NCBI RefSeq assembly: GCF_002179555.1
Contig: NZ_NHOU01000005.1
Span: 124,001-188,000 of the forward strand
Direction of reading: 5' to 3'
DNA: 64,000 nt
Source: Salinicola salarius
Lineage (GTDB): Bacteria; Pseudomonadota; Gammaproteobacteria; Pseudomonadales; Halomonadaceae
The notes beneath the pieces are model-generated. The model saw only the letters and a list, made by a program, of their open reading frames with translations, was not told the origin of the DNA and searched no databases. The position numbers and the translations under genes were made by a program. Shown here piece after piece: positions 17,313 through 26,567 of this stretch (within the stretch, counting starts at the first letter, position 1; each line of letters begins with the position of its first letter).

Positions 17313-18473
17313 TTAAGGCTTCATATCCTCGAAAAAGCGCTTCACGCCGTCGAACCAGCCCTCTTTCTTGGGCGAGTGGCGGCTGGCACTGCCCAGGCTG
17401 TCCTGGAACTTGCGCAGCAGGTCTTTCTGCTCTTCGTTGAGGTTGACCGGGGTCTCGGTCACCACCTTGCAGAGCAGATCGCCGGCCGGGCCGCCGCGAA
17501 CGGGCTTGACGCCCTTGCCGCGCAGCCGAAAAAGCTTGCCGGTCTGGGTTTCGGGCGGGATCTTGAGCTTGACCCGGCCTTCCAGCGTCGGCACTTCCAG
17601 TTCGCCACCCAGCGCCGCGTCGACGAAGTTGATCGGCACTTCGCAGTGCAGGTGCCGGCCGTCGCGCTCGAAGATCGGGTGCGCCTTGATCTCGACCTGG
17701 ACGTACAGATCGCCCGCGGGGCCGCCGTTGAGCCCGGATTCGCCTTCGGCGTTGAGCCGAATGCGATCGCCGGTATCGACACCCGCCGGAATCTTCACCG
17801 ACAGCGTGCGCGTCTCGCGAACGCGGCCTTCGCCATGGCACTTGCGGCACGGCACCTTGATGCTCTGGCCACTGCCGTGACAGGTCGGGCAGGTCTGCTG
17901 CACGGCAAAAAAGCCCTGCTGCATCCGTACCTGGCCCTGGCCGTGACAGGTCGGGCAGGTCTCCTTGCTGGAGCCCGGCTCGGCGCCACTGCCATCGCAA
18001 TGCCCGCATTCGATGTGCCGCGGCACGCGAATGTCGACCGTGGTACCGAACACCGCGCTCTCGAGATCGAGTTCGAGGTTGTAGCGAAGGTCGCTGCCAC
18101 GCTGCGGCGCGTTCGGGTTGCGCCGCCCGCCGCCGCCACCGAAGATATCCCCAAACACGTCGCCGAAGATGTCGCTGAAACCACCGGCCCCGGCACCGCC
18201 GAAGCCACCGCCGCCGAAGCCACCGCCGCCGAAACCGCCGGCCTGACCGTCGACGCCCGCATGACCGAACTGATCGTAGGCGGCGCGCTTTTCGCTGTCG
18301 GAAAGCACCTCGTAGGCGTCGGAAACTTCACGGAATTTCTCCGCCGCCTGCTGGTCGTCCGGATTGCGGTCCGGATGATACTTCTGCGCCAGCCGGCGAT
18401 ACGCCTTCTTGATGTCCTTGCCGTCAGCGCCCTTGTCGACGCCCAATACTTCGTAATAGTCACGTTGGGACAT
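17313..18473 (-). CDS. dnaJ: Chaperone DnaJ
   Basis: A 386-aa type I Hsp40 that delivers clients to DnaK and stimulates its ATPase. J domain (1-70) with the HPD triad in [10 protein letters not shown], a glycine/phenylalanine-rich linker (about 75-115), four zinc motifs ([40 protein letters not shown]) and two C-terminal substrate-binding domains. It follows dnaK after 99 bp that hold two hairpins. Confidence 0.97.
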   Translation of the reverse strand: MSQRDYYEVLGVDKGADGKDIKKAYRRLAQKYHPDRNPDDQQAAEKFREVSDAYEVLSDSEKRAAYDQFGHAGVDGQAGGFGGGGFGGGGFGGAGAGGFSDIFGDVFGDIFGGGGGRRNPNAPQRGSDLRYNLELDLESAVFGTTVDIRVPRHIECGHCDGSGAEPGSSKETCPTCHGQGQVRMQQGFFAVQQTCPTCHGSGQSIKVPCRKCHGEGRVRETRTLSVKIPAGVDTGDRIRLNAEGESGLNGGPAGDLYVQVEIKAHPIFERDGRHLHCEVPINFVDAALGGELEVPTLEGRVKLKIPPETQTGKLFRLRGKGVKPVRGGPAGDLLCKVVTETPVNLNEEQKDLLRKFQDSLGSASRHSPKKEGWFDGVKRFFEDMKP

Positions 18474-18513
18474 TACTGAGTCCGCCTCCGTGTCGACGCC
18501 GTGGAAACAGCAA

Positions 18514-18571
18514 CGCGGGAGTCTTCACTGGCTCCCGCGCTACTGCCGGTCACACGACGTCAGACGTCGTG
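18514..18571 (-). promoter_or_regulatory. Two hairpins between dnaK and dnaJ
   Basis: CGCGGGAG/CTCCCGCG (8 bp, 18514-18539, 10-nt loop) and CACGACGT/ACGTCGTG (8 bp, 18553-18571, loop CAG). Neither has a U-tract on the minus strand. They may stabilise the dnaK message or reduce readthrough to set the DnaK:DnaJ ratio. Confidence 0.5.
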
Positions 18572-18572
18572 G

Positions 18573-20513
18573 TTATTGCTTTTTCTGATCGTCGTTGACT
18601 TCTTCAAACTCGGCGTCAACCACGTCATCCTCTTTCTTGCCGCTGGACTGGGCATCGTCGCCCGGTTGACCGGCCTGCGCGCCAGCACCTTCGCCCTGCT
18701 CGGCGTACATCTTCTGGGCCAGATTGCCGGAGGCTTCGGTCAAGGCATCCAGCTTCGCCTGGATGGCATCCTTGTCGTCGCCCTTGAGCGCTTCCTCGAG
18801 CTCGCTGATCGCGGCCTCGATCTTGCTCTTCTCCTCGGCATCGACCTTGTCGCCGGCTTCTTCGAGCGTCTTGCGCGAGGCGTGGATCATGCCGTCGGCC
18901 TGGTTGCGCAGCTGGACCAGCTCTTCGAACTTCTTGTCCTCGGCTTCGTGCGCCTCGGCATCCTTGACCATCTGGTCGATCTCTTCGTCCGAGAGACCAC
19001 TGGAGGACTTGATCACGATCGACTGTTCCTTGCCGGTCGCCTTGTCCTTCGCCGTGATGTTAAGGATACCGTTGGCGTCCAGGTCGAACGCCACTTCGAT
19101 CTGCGGCACACCGCGCGGCGCCGGCGGAATGTCGGCCAGGTCGAAACGACCCAGAGACTTGTTCTGACCTGCCTGCTTACGCTCGCCCTGCAGCGCGTGA
19201 ATCGTCACGGCCGTCTGGTTGTCCTCGGCGGTCGAGAACGTTTGCGTCTTCTTGGTCGGGATCGTGGTGTTCTTCTCGATCAGCGGGGTCATCACGCCAC
19301 CCAGCGTCTCGATACCCAGCGTCAACGGCGTGACGTCGAGCAGCAGCACGTCCTTGACATCACCGCCGAGCACGCCACCCTGAATCGCGGCGCCCATGGC
19401 GACGGCTTCGTCCGGGTTGACGTCCTTGCGCGCTTCCTTGCCGAAGAACTCGGCAACCTTGCTCTGGACCATCGGCATGCGCGTCTGACCGCCGACCAGA
19501 ATCACGTCGTGAATCTCGCTGTTGGAGAGGCCGGCGTCTTCCATGGCCGTCTTGCAGGGCCCGAGCGAACGCTGAACCAGATCTTCGACCAGCGATTCCA
19601 GCTTGGCGCGCGTCACCTTGATCGCCAAGTGCTTGGGACCGGTGTTGTCAGCCGTGATGTACGGCAGGTTGACTTCGGTCTGCTGCGCAGAGGAGAGCTC
19701 GATCTTGGCCTTCTCGGCAGCTTCCTTCAGGCGCTGCATGGCCAGGCTGTCGCCGGACAGATCGATGCCGGAGTCGCTCTTGAACTGCTGTACCAGGTAG
19801 TCGATCAGCTTGAGGTCGAAATCTTCGCCGCCCAGGAAGGTGTCGCCGTTGGTCGCCAGCACTTCGAACTGCTTCTCGCCGTCGACGTCGGCCACTTCGA
19901 TGATCGAGATATCGAAAGTACCGCCACCCAGGTCGTAGACCGCGATGGTGCGATCACCAGTGGAGCGATCCATGCCGTAGGCCAGCGCGGCAGCCGTCGG
20001 CTCGTTGATGATGCGCTTGACTTCGAGACCGGCGATACGGCCCGCGTCCTTGGTTGCCTGACGCTGAGAGTCGTTGAAGTAGGCCGGTACGGTGATGACC
20101 GCCTCGGTCACTTCCTCGCCGAGATAGTCTTCGGCGGTCTTCTTCATCTTCTTCAGCACTTCGGCGCTGACCTGCGGCGGCGCCAGCTTGTTGTCGTTGA
20201 CCTTGACCCAGGCATCACCGTTATCGGCTTCGACGATCTCGTAAGGCACCATCTTGATGTCTTTCTGGACGACGTCGTCCTTGAACTTGCGACCCACCAG
20301 ACGCTTGATGGCGTAGAGCGTGTTTTTGGGGTTGGTGACCGCCTGACGCTTGGCCGCCTGACCGACCAGCGTTTCGCCGTCTTCGGTGTAAGCGATGATG
20401 GAAGGCGTCGTGCGGCCGCCTTCAGCGTTTTCGATCACGCGGGTCTTGTCACCATCGAGTACGGCGACACAGGAGTTGGTCGTACCCAGGTCAATGCCAA
20501 TGATGCGTCCCAT
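18573..20513 (-). CDS. dnaK: Chaperone DnaK (Hsp70)
   Basis: A 646-aa Hsp70. The nucleotide-binding domain shows [30 protein letters not shown] and [11 protein letters not shown], then the linker [19 protein letters not shown], the substrate-binding domain with a beta sandwich and helical lid, and a Gly/Ala/Gln tail ending [12 protein letters not shown]. Its own sigma-32 promoter lies 76 bp upstream, so it can be transcribed both from grpE and independently. The 1029-codon opposite-strand frame is the familiar antisense-Hsp70 artefact. Confidence 0.98.
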   Translation of the reverse strand: MGRIIGIDLGTTNSCVAVLDGDKTRVIENAEGGRTTPSIIAYTEDGETLVGQAAKRQAVTNPKNTLYAIKRLVGRKFKDDVVQKDIKMVPYEIVEADNGDAWVKVNDNKLAPPQVSAEVLKKMKKTAEDYLGEEVTEAVITVPAYFNDSQRQATKDAGRIAGLEVKRIINEPTAAALAYGMDRSTGDRTIAVYDLGGGTFDISIIEVADVDGEKQFEVLATNGDTFLGGEDFDLKLIDYLVQQFKSDSGIDLSGDSLAMQRLKEAAEKAKIELSSAQQTEVNLPYITADNTGPKHLAIKVTRAKLESLVEDLVQRSLGPCKTAMEDAGLSNSEIHDVILVGGQTRMPMVQSKVAEFFGKEARKDVNPDEAVAMGAAIQGGVLGGDVKDVLLLDVTPLTLGIETLGGVMTPLIEKNTTIPTKKTQTFSTAEDNQTAVTIHALQGERKQAGQNKSLGRFDLADIPPAPRGVPQIEVAFDLDANGILNITAKDKATGKEQSIVIKSSSGLSDEEIDQMVKDAEAHEAEDKKFEELVQLRNQADGMIHASRKTLEEAGDKVDAEEKSKIEAAISELEEALKGDDKDAIQAKLDALTEASGNLAQKMYAEQGEGAGAQAGQPGDDAQSSGKKEDDVVDAEFEEVNDDQKKQ

Positions 20514-20588
20514 AATTCCTCACCTCATAACTATTCGTTGACGACTGAATTCGTTTTGATGACGGCGCTTGCTGCGCGATTGACTGCT

Positions 20589-20616
20589 ATGTGGGGGCTG
20601 CTAAGCGCCTTTCAAG
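20589..20616 (-). promoter_or_regulatory. Sigma-32 promoter for dnaK
   Basis: Minus strand: CTTGAA at 20616-20611, 14-bp spacer, CCCCACAT at 20596-20589. This is close to the heat-shock consensus CTTGAA-N13/14-CCCCATNT and lies in the grpE-dnaK gap. Confidence 0.82.
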
Positions 20617-20681
20617 TCCTCATCGACGATTCCGATACAGCGCCGAGTCGAACCGATAGCGGCCCTCTTCAGCCTGTTGTC

Positions 20682-21314
20682 TCAGCCTGCTGTCTTGCTG
20701 ACCACCACCATCGCCGGGCGGATCAATCGCCCGTTCAGGGTGTATCCCTTCTGCATGACATCCATCACGGTGTTGGGCTCCAGCTCCGGGTTGGGCACCA
20801 TTGTCATCGCCTCGTGGAACTGCGGGTCGAACGGTTCGCCCTGCGGTTCGAGCTGTTCGACGCCGAACTTGCTCAATACGTCGAGCTGCATCTTGAGCGT
20901 CATCGAGACCCCTTCCCGGTGCGTCTCGTCGACCTCCTGCATGCTTTCCAAGCCCTTCTCAAGGCTGTCGACGACCGGCAGCAGTTCCTTGACGAACTTC
21001 TCGAGCGCGAACTTCTTTGCCTTGTCGGCGTCCTGCTCTGCCCGACGGCGAGCGTTCTGGGCTTCGGCAGCGGCACGCATCGACTGATCCTTGGCCTCCG
21101 CCAGCGCCTGCTCGAGCTCCTCGACCCTGGCCGCCAGCACTTCGGCTTCGGGATTGGCCTGGCCTTCGATGTCATCCGCCTCGTGTTCGAGCGATTCCGC
21201 GAACTGCTCCAGGTCGCCGTCCAACGCCTCGTTGGTGGTCTGCTGTTGCGGCTCGCCGTCGCGTTCGGCGCGCTCGAGTTCTTCGTCTACGGGATTCTGC
21301 GGATCTCTAGCCAT
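20682..21314 (-). CDS. grpE: Nucleotide exchange factor GrpE
   Basis: A 210-aa dimeric cochaperone that releases ADP from DnaK. A long acidic N-terminus ([19 protein letters not shown]) is followed by a coiled coil (about 60-140) and a C-terminal beta domain with [14 protein letters not shown] and [18 protein letters not shown]. It is the first gene of grpE-dnaK-dnaJ and has a sigma-32 promoter. Confidence 0.96.
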   Translation of the reverse strand: MARDPQNPVDEELERAERDGEPQQQTTNEALDGDLEQFAESLEHEADDIEGQANPEAEVLAARVEELEQALAEAKDQSMRAAAEAQNARRRAEQDADKAKKFALEKFVKELLPVVDSLEKGLESMQEVDETHREGVSMTLKMQLDVLSKFGVEQLEPQGEPFDPQFHEAMTMVPNPELEPNTVMDVMQKGYTLNGRLIRPAMVVVSKTAG

Positions 21315-21388
21315 GAGTCTCTCCTGGCAAGGTGTTGTGACGGTTATTCGACAAAGCGTGATTCGACAAGCGTCGGAGTTGTCTGCCT

Positions 21389-21416
21389 ATATGGGGCTAT
21401 CGATTCAGATCTCAAG
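21389..21416 (-). promoter_or_regulatory. Sigma-32 promoter for grpE
   Basis: Minus strand: CTTGAG (21416-21411), 14-bp spacer, CCCCATAT (21396-21389). The -10 is a full match to CCCCATNT and the -35 has one mismatch. It is 75 bp upstream of the grpE start. Confidence 0.85.
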
Positions 21417-21446
21417 CACCGATCTTTCGAGCCGTCGCCACAGCCG

Positions 21447-21484
21447 TTGAACGGGGTTTTCGACTACTGTATAAACAACCAGAC
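21447..21484 (+). promoter_or_regulatory. recN promoter overlapped by LexA box
   Basis: TTGAAC (21447-21452), a 17-bp spacer, TATAAA (21470-21475). Overlapping the -10 is a LexA box, CTG-N10-CAG at 21467-21482 within TACTGTATAAACAACCAGAC. recN is a classic SOS gene, so both elements fit. The whole is divergent from the grpE heat-shock promoter ~50 bp away. Confidence 0.85.
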
Positions 21485-21564
21485 AGTAATGACCCGATCG
21501 TTCACCGCCAGATCTCGATCGCCCAACAGACCCCGTATGGCCGCCATCGATCCCGGGAGGCAGC

Positions 21565-23238
21565 ATGCTGATTCAACTCGCCATTCGTGACTTCGCTATC
21601 GTCGACACACTGGACCTGGAGTTTCAGGCCGGCATGACCGCCATTACCGGCGAGACCGGCGCCGGCAAATCGATCCTGCTCGGGGCGCTGGGGCTTTGCC
21701 TGGGAGAGCGCGCGGATGCCGGCGGCGTTCGCCATGGTGCCGACCGCGCCGACCTGAGCGCCCGCTTCGATATCACCGAACGCGACGACGCCAAGGCCTG
21801 GCTGGCGGCGCGGGAGCTCGCCACGGACGACTGCCTGCTGCGGCGCGTCGTCACCGCCAGCGGACGCTCCAAGGCGTGGATCAACGGCCAGCCCTGCACT
21901 ATCGCGGATCTGCGCGAGCTCGGCGAATGTCTGATCGACGTGCATAGTCAACATGCGCATCAGGCACTGCTCAACGAGGACACTCACCGTCGTCTGCTCG
22001 ACGACGCGGCAGGCCACCACAAGGCGGTGGCCGAGCTTGGCGAGCTGCATCGTCAATGGCACGCATTGCGCCGGCAGTATCGCGAGCGCAGCGAGAACGA
22101 CGAGGAGCGTCAGGCCAAGCGCCAGCTGCTGCGCTATCAGGTCGAGGAGCTCGATCAGCTCGATCTGCAGGCCGACGAGCTGAAGAGCCTGGAACAGGAA
22201 CAGGAGACGCTGGCGCATCTCGAGGAGAGCCTGCGCGAGGCGCAGTTCGCCGCCGACAGCTGCGATCACGACGAGAGCGGCGCGTTGACCCTTTTGTCTC
22301 AGGCGACCCAACGGCTATCCCGGGTGCCCGGCAGCGATCGCGGCAGCCTGTCCGAGGCTCTGGTGATGCTGAACGATGCACAGATCCAGCTCGAGGAAGC
22401 CGCTCGCGAGCTCCACCACTATGTCGAGTCGACCGAGCTCGACCCGCAGCGCCTGGCCTGGGTCGATGAGCGGCTCGGCGAGATTCATCGCATCGCCCGC
22501 AAACATCACGTCATGCCGGAAGAGCTGCACGACCTGCACCGCCGGCTGAGCGGCGAGCTGGAAGCGCTCGATAGCGGCGACGACGATCTCGAAACGCTAA
22601 GAGCCAGGCTCGACGACCTGCGCCAGCAGTACCGCGACGCCGCCAAACAGATCAGTGAGACGCGCCAGCGCACCGCCACGGTTTTCGCCCAGCAGGTTCA
22701 GGAGCAATTGGCGTTTCTGGGAATGGACAAGGCTCGCTTTGCCGTCGATGTCACGCCACTGGAAACGCCCCAGCCTCACGGCCTGGACCGGGTCAGCCTG
22801 CAGATCAGCGCCAATCCGGGCCAACCCCCACGGCCGCTGGCCAAGGTAGCCTCCGGCGGCGAGCTCTCGCGCGTCAGCCTGGCGATTCAGGTCGTAGCCG
22901 CAAGCCACAGCACGCTGGCGACGCTGGTCTTCGATGAGGTAGATGTCGGCATCTCCGGCGCGACCGCCGAAATCGTCGGCCAACTGCTGCGTCGGCTAGG
23001 TAGCGATGCCCAGGTCATGACCGTCACCCACCTGCCGCAGGTCGCCGCGCAGGCCCATCAGCATCTGCATATCGAGAAGCGCTCGAATGACAACGAGACT
23101 CGCACCGAAATGGCGCAATTGGACGAGGCTGGCCGGGTACGCGAACTGGCGCGAATGCTGGGCGGGGTCAAACTTTCCAATCAGACGTTGGCGCACGCTC
23201 GCGAAATGCTGGCGGCCAGTCAGAACTCGGCGCACTGA
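21565..23238 (+). CDS. recN: DNA repair protein RecN
   Basis: A 557-aa SMC-like ATPase for double-strand-break repair. Walker A is GETGAGKS near the N-terminus (MLIQLAIRDFAIVDTLDLEF). Two long coiled-coil arms fill about 160-370; the ABC signature is ASGGELSRVSLAIQ and Walker B is LVFDEVDVGISG. SOS control is indicated by the LexA box in its promoter. Confidence 0.97.
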   Translation: MLIQLAIRDFAIVDTLDLEFQAGMTAITGETGAGKSILLGALGLCLGERADAGGVRHGADRADLSARFDITERDDAKAWLAARELATDDCLLRRVVTASGRSKAWINGQPCTIADLRELGECLIDVHSQHAHQALLNEDTHRRLLDDAAGHHKAVAELGELHRQWHALRRQYRERSENDEERQAKRQLLRYQVEELDQLDLQADELKSLEQEQETLAHLEESLREAQFAADSCDHDESGALTLLSQATQRLSRVPGSDRGSLSEALVMLNDAQIQLEEAARELHHYVESTELDPQRLAWVDERLGEIHRIARKHHVMPEELHDLHRRLSGELEALDSGDDDLETLRARLDDLRQQYRDAAKQISETRQRTATVFAQQVQEQLAFLGMDKARFAVDVTPLETPQPHGLDRVSLQISANPGQPPRPLAKVASGGELSRVSLAIQVVAASHSTLATLVFDEVDVGISGATAEIVGQLLRRLGSDAQVMTVTHLPQVAAQAHQHLHIEKRSNDNETRTEMAQLDEAGRVRELARMLGGVKLSNQTLAHAREMLAASQNSAH

Positions 23239-23344
23239 CTCGCGCACTGCGAGCCCCAGCGCCGCTCCGCCAGGCGCTGACTCACCGGGTATCGGCTGCA
23301 GCGGGGCATCAGCCCGAACCCGGCCTTGTAAAGGCACCCAAACG

Positions 23345-23374
23345 AAAAACGCCGACCCTAAGGTCGGCGTTTTG
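23345..23374. terminator. Bidirectional terminator between recN and fur
   Basis: ACGCCGACC-CTAA-GGTCGGCGT, a 9-bp stem with A- and T-tracts on either side. It can end recN (+) and fur (-). Confidence 0.88.
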
Positions 23375-23393
23375 CAATGCGGGTCAGTAGCGC

Positions 23394-23843
23394 TTACTTC
23401 TTGATGCCATCCTGACGCGTGGCCTTGGAGCCGCGGGGGCGGACATAGAGCACCAGTGCATGCTCGACCAGCTCATAGCCATGTTCCTCGACGATCTCGC
23501 GCTGACGACGCTCGATCTCTTCGTCATAGAACTCGACGATCTCTCCGGATTCCAGATCCACCATATGGTCATGGTGCTCTTCCTGGGACATCTCGAAAAC
23601 CGCGTGACCGCCGTCGAAGTTATGTCGTACGACCAGCCCTGCCGCCTCGAATTGCGTCAAGACGCGATATACGGTGGCCAGCCCGACATCTTCTCCCGAC
23701 TCCAGCAGCGCCTTGTAGACGTCCTCGGCACTCATATGGAGCTCTTCTTCCATGCGAGTCGCTTCGAGGATTTGCAGAATCTTGACGCGTGGCAGCGTGA
23801 CCTTCAGGCCTGCCTTACGCAATTCTTGGTTTTCGTCGGCCAT
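23394..23843 (-). CDS. fur: Ferric uptake regulator Fur
   Basis: A 149-aa iron-responsive repressor. The start is MADENQELRKAGLKVTLPR at 23843; the frame stays open for 220 codons upstream through bamE but that is not Fur. The winged helix contains HMSAEDVYKALLESGEDVGLATVYRVLTQFEAAG, and the metal-binding region EEHHDHMVDLESGEIVEF is present. No cysteine occurs anywhere in the protein, so the structural CxxC zinc site of E. coli Fur is absent. It is divergent from bamE (72-bp gap), the usual neighbour. Confidence 0.96.
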   Translation of the reverse strand: MADENQELRKAGLKVTLPRVKILQILEATRMEEELHMSAEDVYKALLESGEDVGLATVYRVLTQFEAAGLVVRHNFDGGHAVFEMSQEEHHDHMVDLESGEIVEFYDEEIERRQREIVEEHGYELVEHALVLYVRPRGSKATRQDGIKK

Positions 23844-23915
23844 GGTCGCTCTTCGCAGTAGCGTCTTGTGTCGGGTATGATCAATCCACGCAACGATAGT
23901 GAAAGACGGACTCAA

Positions 23916-24338
23916 ATGCAAAAACTGATCAGCACGGTCGTACTCCTCCTCGCAGTCTCTCTCATCGCAGGCTGCAGCTACTTGGGCGTCTACAAGAGGG
24001 ACATCCCGCAAGGCAATCTCATCACCCAGGATATGGTGTCTCAACTGCACACCGGCATGAGCCGTGAACAGGTCGCCTACATCATGGGTACGCCTCTGAT
24101 GGAAGCCCCGTTCTCGTCGAATCAGTGGGACTACGTCTTCTATCTTGACGAAGCCTACGGCGGCACCGTGCAGAAGCGGCTGACGCTGACGTTCCAGAAC
24201 GACCAGCTGACCGATATCGCCAAATCCGGCGATATGGATTCGGATGTCGAACTGAACCAGGACGGCGGCCCCGGGCCGGCAGTCGAAGGGGCGGGTGAAG
24301 GCACACCGGTACCGCAGATCGGCCCCAGCGGCATCTGA
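23916..24338 (+). CDS. bamE: Outer membrane protein assembly factor BamE
   Basis: A 140-aa lipoprotein (SmpA/OmlA family) of the BAM complex. The start at 23916 gives MQKLISTVVLLLAVSLIAGC with lipobox LIAGC. Family motifs are YKRDIPQGNLITQDMVSQL, GMSREQVAYIMGTPL and WDYVFYL. The C-terminal ~30 residues are Gly/Pro rich. It is divergent from fur. Confidence 0.95.
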   Translation: MQKLISTVVLLLAVSLIAGCSYLGVYKRDIPQGNLITQDMVSQLHTGMSREQVAYIMGTPLMEAPFSSNQWDYVFYLDEAYGGTVQKRLTLTFQNDQLTDIAKSGDMDSDVELNQDGGPGPAVEGAGEGTPVPQIGPSGI

Positions 24339-24372
24339 AACGCTGACGATTCCTATAATGAATGAATGGCAG

Positions 24373-24669
24373 CTAACGTGAAGACACGCTGGCTGCCCGT
24401 TCACGTCTTGCCTGTTTGGGATCGATTTCGAGCGGCCGATAGACCTCGATCCGCTCTCCCTCGAGAGGCGAATAGTCTTCCGGCGCTGGCAGACGCTCGC
24501 CAAATATACCTAGCGGTGCCGTTGCGAAGTCGAAGCTTGCCCATGCCGTGTGCCTGGCCGGCAAATCGGCGAGCATGACTGCTTGCCTTGCGGACATCTC
24601 GGGCTCGAGCGAGAGCCGAACGATGACCTGATGCTCCGGCGTTGCGAACGCGACTTCGACATTTGCCAT
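24373..24669 (-). CDS. rnfH: RnfH family protein
   Basis: A 98-aa beta-grasp (ubiquitin-like) protein of unknown precise role (UPF0125). Family features: MANVEVAFATPEHQ, LGIFGERLPAPEDYSPLEGERIEVYRPL and DPKQARRERA. It lies 11 bp after ratA; ratA-rnfH beside smpB-ssrA is a conserved arrangement. Confidence 0.93.
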   Translation of the reverse strand: MANVEVAFATPEHQVIVRLSLEPEMSARQAVMLADLPARHTAWASFDFATAPLGIFGERLPAPEDYSPLEGERIEVYRPLEIDPKQARRERAASVSSR

Positions 24670-24680
24670 CAGGTTGCCTC

Positions 24681-25115
24681 CTAACGCCCGTAGACCTGAT
24701 CGGCACGGCGCGTGAATGCGTCGACGAGCTGGCCCGCCACCTGCTGGAACAATCGGCCAAAGGCCATGCCCAGCAGCCGATTGCTGAATTCGAAACTCAT
24801 TTCGAGCTCTATCTTGCAGGCGTCCTCTCCCATCGCACGAAAGTACCAGCAGCCGCTAAGCCGCTTGAAGGGACCATCGACGAGCGACAAATCGATGCGT
24901 TCGGGACGCTCGAGATCGTTGCGGGTCGTCACGCTCTGCTCCACACCGCCTTTGGCCAGGGTCATTCGGCCGACCAGATAGTCATCCCCCTGCTCGACGA
25001 CGCTGGCTCGTCGACATCCGGGCAGAAACTCGGGATAGCGTTCGAAATCATTGACCAGTTCAAACATCTGTTCCGGTGTATGCCGAACGAATGCAGACCG
25101 ATTCACATTGGGCAT
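24681..25115 (-). CDS. ratA: RatA/Coq10-like START-domain protein
   Basis: A 144-aa SRPBCC/START-fold protein. E. coli RatA binds 50S subunits and inhibits subunit joining, while homologues in the Coq10 family bind ubiquinone, so the physiological role is unsettled. Motifs: VNDFERYPEFLPGCRRASV, DLSLVDGPFKRLSGCWYF and FEFSNRLLGMAFGRLFQQVA. The start MPNVNRS at 25115 is preferred to 25127 because GGAG lies at the right distance. Confidence 0.9.
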   Translation of the reverse strand: MPNVNRSAFVRHTPEQMFELVNDFERYPEFLPGCRRASVVEQGDDYLVGRMTLAKGGVEQSVTTRNDLERPERIDLSLVDGPFKRLSGCWYFRAMGEDACKIELEMSFEFSNRLLGMAFGRLFQQVAGQLVDAFTRRADQVYGR

Positions 25116-25336
25116 AGAGGTCTCCACTGATTTATCGCCCCGACATGCGTATCATGGGGCACCGTTTTCGATGCTTGAATGGTATCACGGCTGCCCTCAT
25201 AACTAGGCTTCACACGATACTCGCCAATACCGCTCTCTGGCGTCTGGCGGAAGAGCGCGCAGAATGGGGCGCGCCAAAGTGCAGCCATTCATCATACCGC
25301 CCGAGGGCATACCGGATATCGCCGTAAAGAGGTGTC

Positions 25337-25816
25337 ATGGGTAAGAAAAAAGGCAACGCGCCAAGCAGCAACACGATCGCCCAGAACAAGAAGGCTCGGT
25401 TCGAGTATCACATCGACGAAACCTTCGAAGCTGGCCTGTCGCTGGCGGGCTGGGAGGTCAAGAGTCTGCGCGCCGGTAAGGCTCAGCTGACCGACACCTA
25501 CATTCTGGTCAAGAATGGGGAGGCTTGGTTGCTGGGTAGCCATATCATGCCGCTCAACACGGCGAGCACCCACGTTCTGGCGGACCCGACCCGGACCCGC
25601 AAGCTGCTCCTGCATCGCAAGGAGATCGCCAAGATCTTCTCGAAGACGCAGGAGAAGGGCCACACCTGCGTGCCGCTCAAACTCTACTGGAAACAGAACC
25701 TGGTCAAATGTGAACTGGCCCTGGTACGTGGCAAGCAACTTCACGACAAGCGCGCCACTGAGAAGGAGCGCGACTGGAATCGGGAGAAGGCCCGGGTCAT
25801 GCGGGATCACGCTTGA
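25337..25816 (+). CDS. smpB: SsrA-binding protein SmpB
   Basis: A 159-aa tmRNA partner in trans-translation. The start is [20 protein letters not shown]. Conserved parts: [44 protein letters not shown] and the basic C-terminal tail [19 protein letters not shown] that enters the mRNA channel. It lies 83 bp upstream of ssrA on the same strand, and is divergent from ratA. Confidence 0.97.
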   Translation: MGKKKGNAPSSNTIAQNKKARFEYHIDETFEAGLSLAGWEVKSLRAGKAQLTDTYILVKNGEAWLLGSHIMPLNTASTHVLADPTRTRKLLLHRKEIAKIFSKTQEKGHTCVPLKLYWKQNLVKCELALVRGKQLHDKRATEKERDWNREKARVMRDHA

Positions 25817-25877
25817 GTACGGTATCGGTCATAAATGTTCGAGATTGCACTTGATATGGCGTGGGCTCGTCGCCATC

Positions 25878-25886
25878 TGGTAGAAT
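25878..25886 (+). promoter_or_regulatory. Extended -10 promoter of ssrA
   Basis: TGGTAGAAT, an extended -10 (TGN + TAGAAT), 13 nt before the mature 5' end of tmRNA. No good -35 is visible, which fits an extended -10 promoter. Confidence 0.5.
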
Positions 25887-25899
25887 GAACGAGTTGTAC

Positions 25900-26279
25900 G
25901 GGGGCGACATGGCTTCGACGCCGGTGACAATCCCTGAGGTGCATGCCGAGAGCGTAACGTATCTCGTAAATCCAACGTTGCAATCAAATAGTCGCAAACG
26001 ACGAAAACTACGCTCAGGGCGCACTGGCAGCTTAAAAACTGCTAGTTGTTAGCCTGGCCCCAAAGCGATGTGCCCATTCATCGCGGCGGGGATACGAGCT
26101 AAAGCTGATGGGACCGCGGATGTCAGCGCTCTCCTGACATTCGTTAAACCTTAGAGAGATCGCGAAGTGCCATCCTGCCCGTCGGAGAGCACTGAGTTAA
26201 ATCAAAAGACGGAACTAAGCATGTAGAGCTGATGGGCGAGTGCCGGCGGACGGGGGTTCAATTCCCCCCGCCTCCACCA
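25900..26279 (+). ncRNA. ssrA: tmRNA (SsrA)
   Basis: A 380-nt one-piece tmRNA. The 5' GGGGGCG pairs with CGCCTCC before the 3' ACCA; the T arm is GGGGGTTCAATTCCCCC. The tag frame starts at GCA (25994) and encodes ANDENYAQGALAA, ending in TAA at 26033-26035. The last 14 nt of the gene are part of the attachment core of the adjacent integrated element, so the tmRNA is kept intact. Confidence 0.97.
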
Positions 26280-26283
26280 AACA
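26266..26283 (+). repeat. attL core (18-bp direct repeat)
   Basis: CCCCGCCTCCACCAAACA at the 3' end of ssrA, repeated exactly at 36286-36303. The first 14 bases are the tmRNA 3' end. With an integrase gene 283 bp away, this is the left attachment site. Confidence 0.92.
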
Positions 26284-26326
26284 AGGGTTTCAGGGCATAT
26301 CAGGAAGTGTCATGAGACCAGCAAAC

Positions 26327-26348
26327 AAGGGCCTTCGGGCCCTTTTTT
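26327..26348 (+). terminator. Island-borne terminator downstream of ssrA
   Basis: AAGGGCC-TTCG-GGCCCTT followed by a T run. It lies 48 bp after the tmRNA end and replaces the host ssrA terminator that was pushed 10 kb away to 36306-36332. Confidence 0.85.
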
Positions 26349-26390
26349 GTTGTCAGGGCATATCATCCCATACCTTGTAATATCACTATC

Positions 26391-26567
26391 TTTGGGGGCA
26401 TATTTGGGGGCACATCGCCATAGCGCCCGATCTTATGCCCCCAAAGCGGCAGGAAATCCCCGCCCCATGGGCACTGGCTGAGAATGAGAGATGCCCCCAA
26501 CGTGGGGGCATCTCCCTGCCAAGTTGGGGGCACATGGCTACTACCACGCCACGAGGTGCCCCCAAAT
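26391..26567. repeat. Array of GGGGGCAYAT repeats upstream of integrase (probable arm sites)
   Basis: Seven copies: TTTGGGGGCATAT (26391) and TTTGGGGGCACAT (26403) in tandem at a 12-bp step; an inverted copy at 26435-26445; a palindromic pair GATGCCCCCAA / TGGGGGCATC at 26490-26512; GTTGGGGGCACAT at 26523; inverted GGTGCCCCCAAAT at 26555-26567, overlapping the integrase start codon. The tandem pair recurs next to attR. These are best read as integrase arm-type sites, the last ones possibly mediating autorepression. Separately, TCAGGGCATATCA occurs twice (26290, 26353), perhaps excisionase sites. Confidence 0.7.

Noticed and set aside
18501-21590. 1029-codon plus-strand frame across dnaJ-dnaK-grpE
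   Set aside because: It is exactly antisense to the strongly conserved dnaK and grpE. Long antisense frames over Hsp70 genes are a known GC/codon artefact.
23844-24503. N-terminal extension of Fur to 369 aa
   Set aside because: Runs antisense through bamE; Fur has a normal start and length from 23843.
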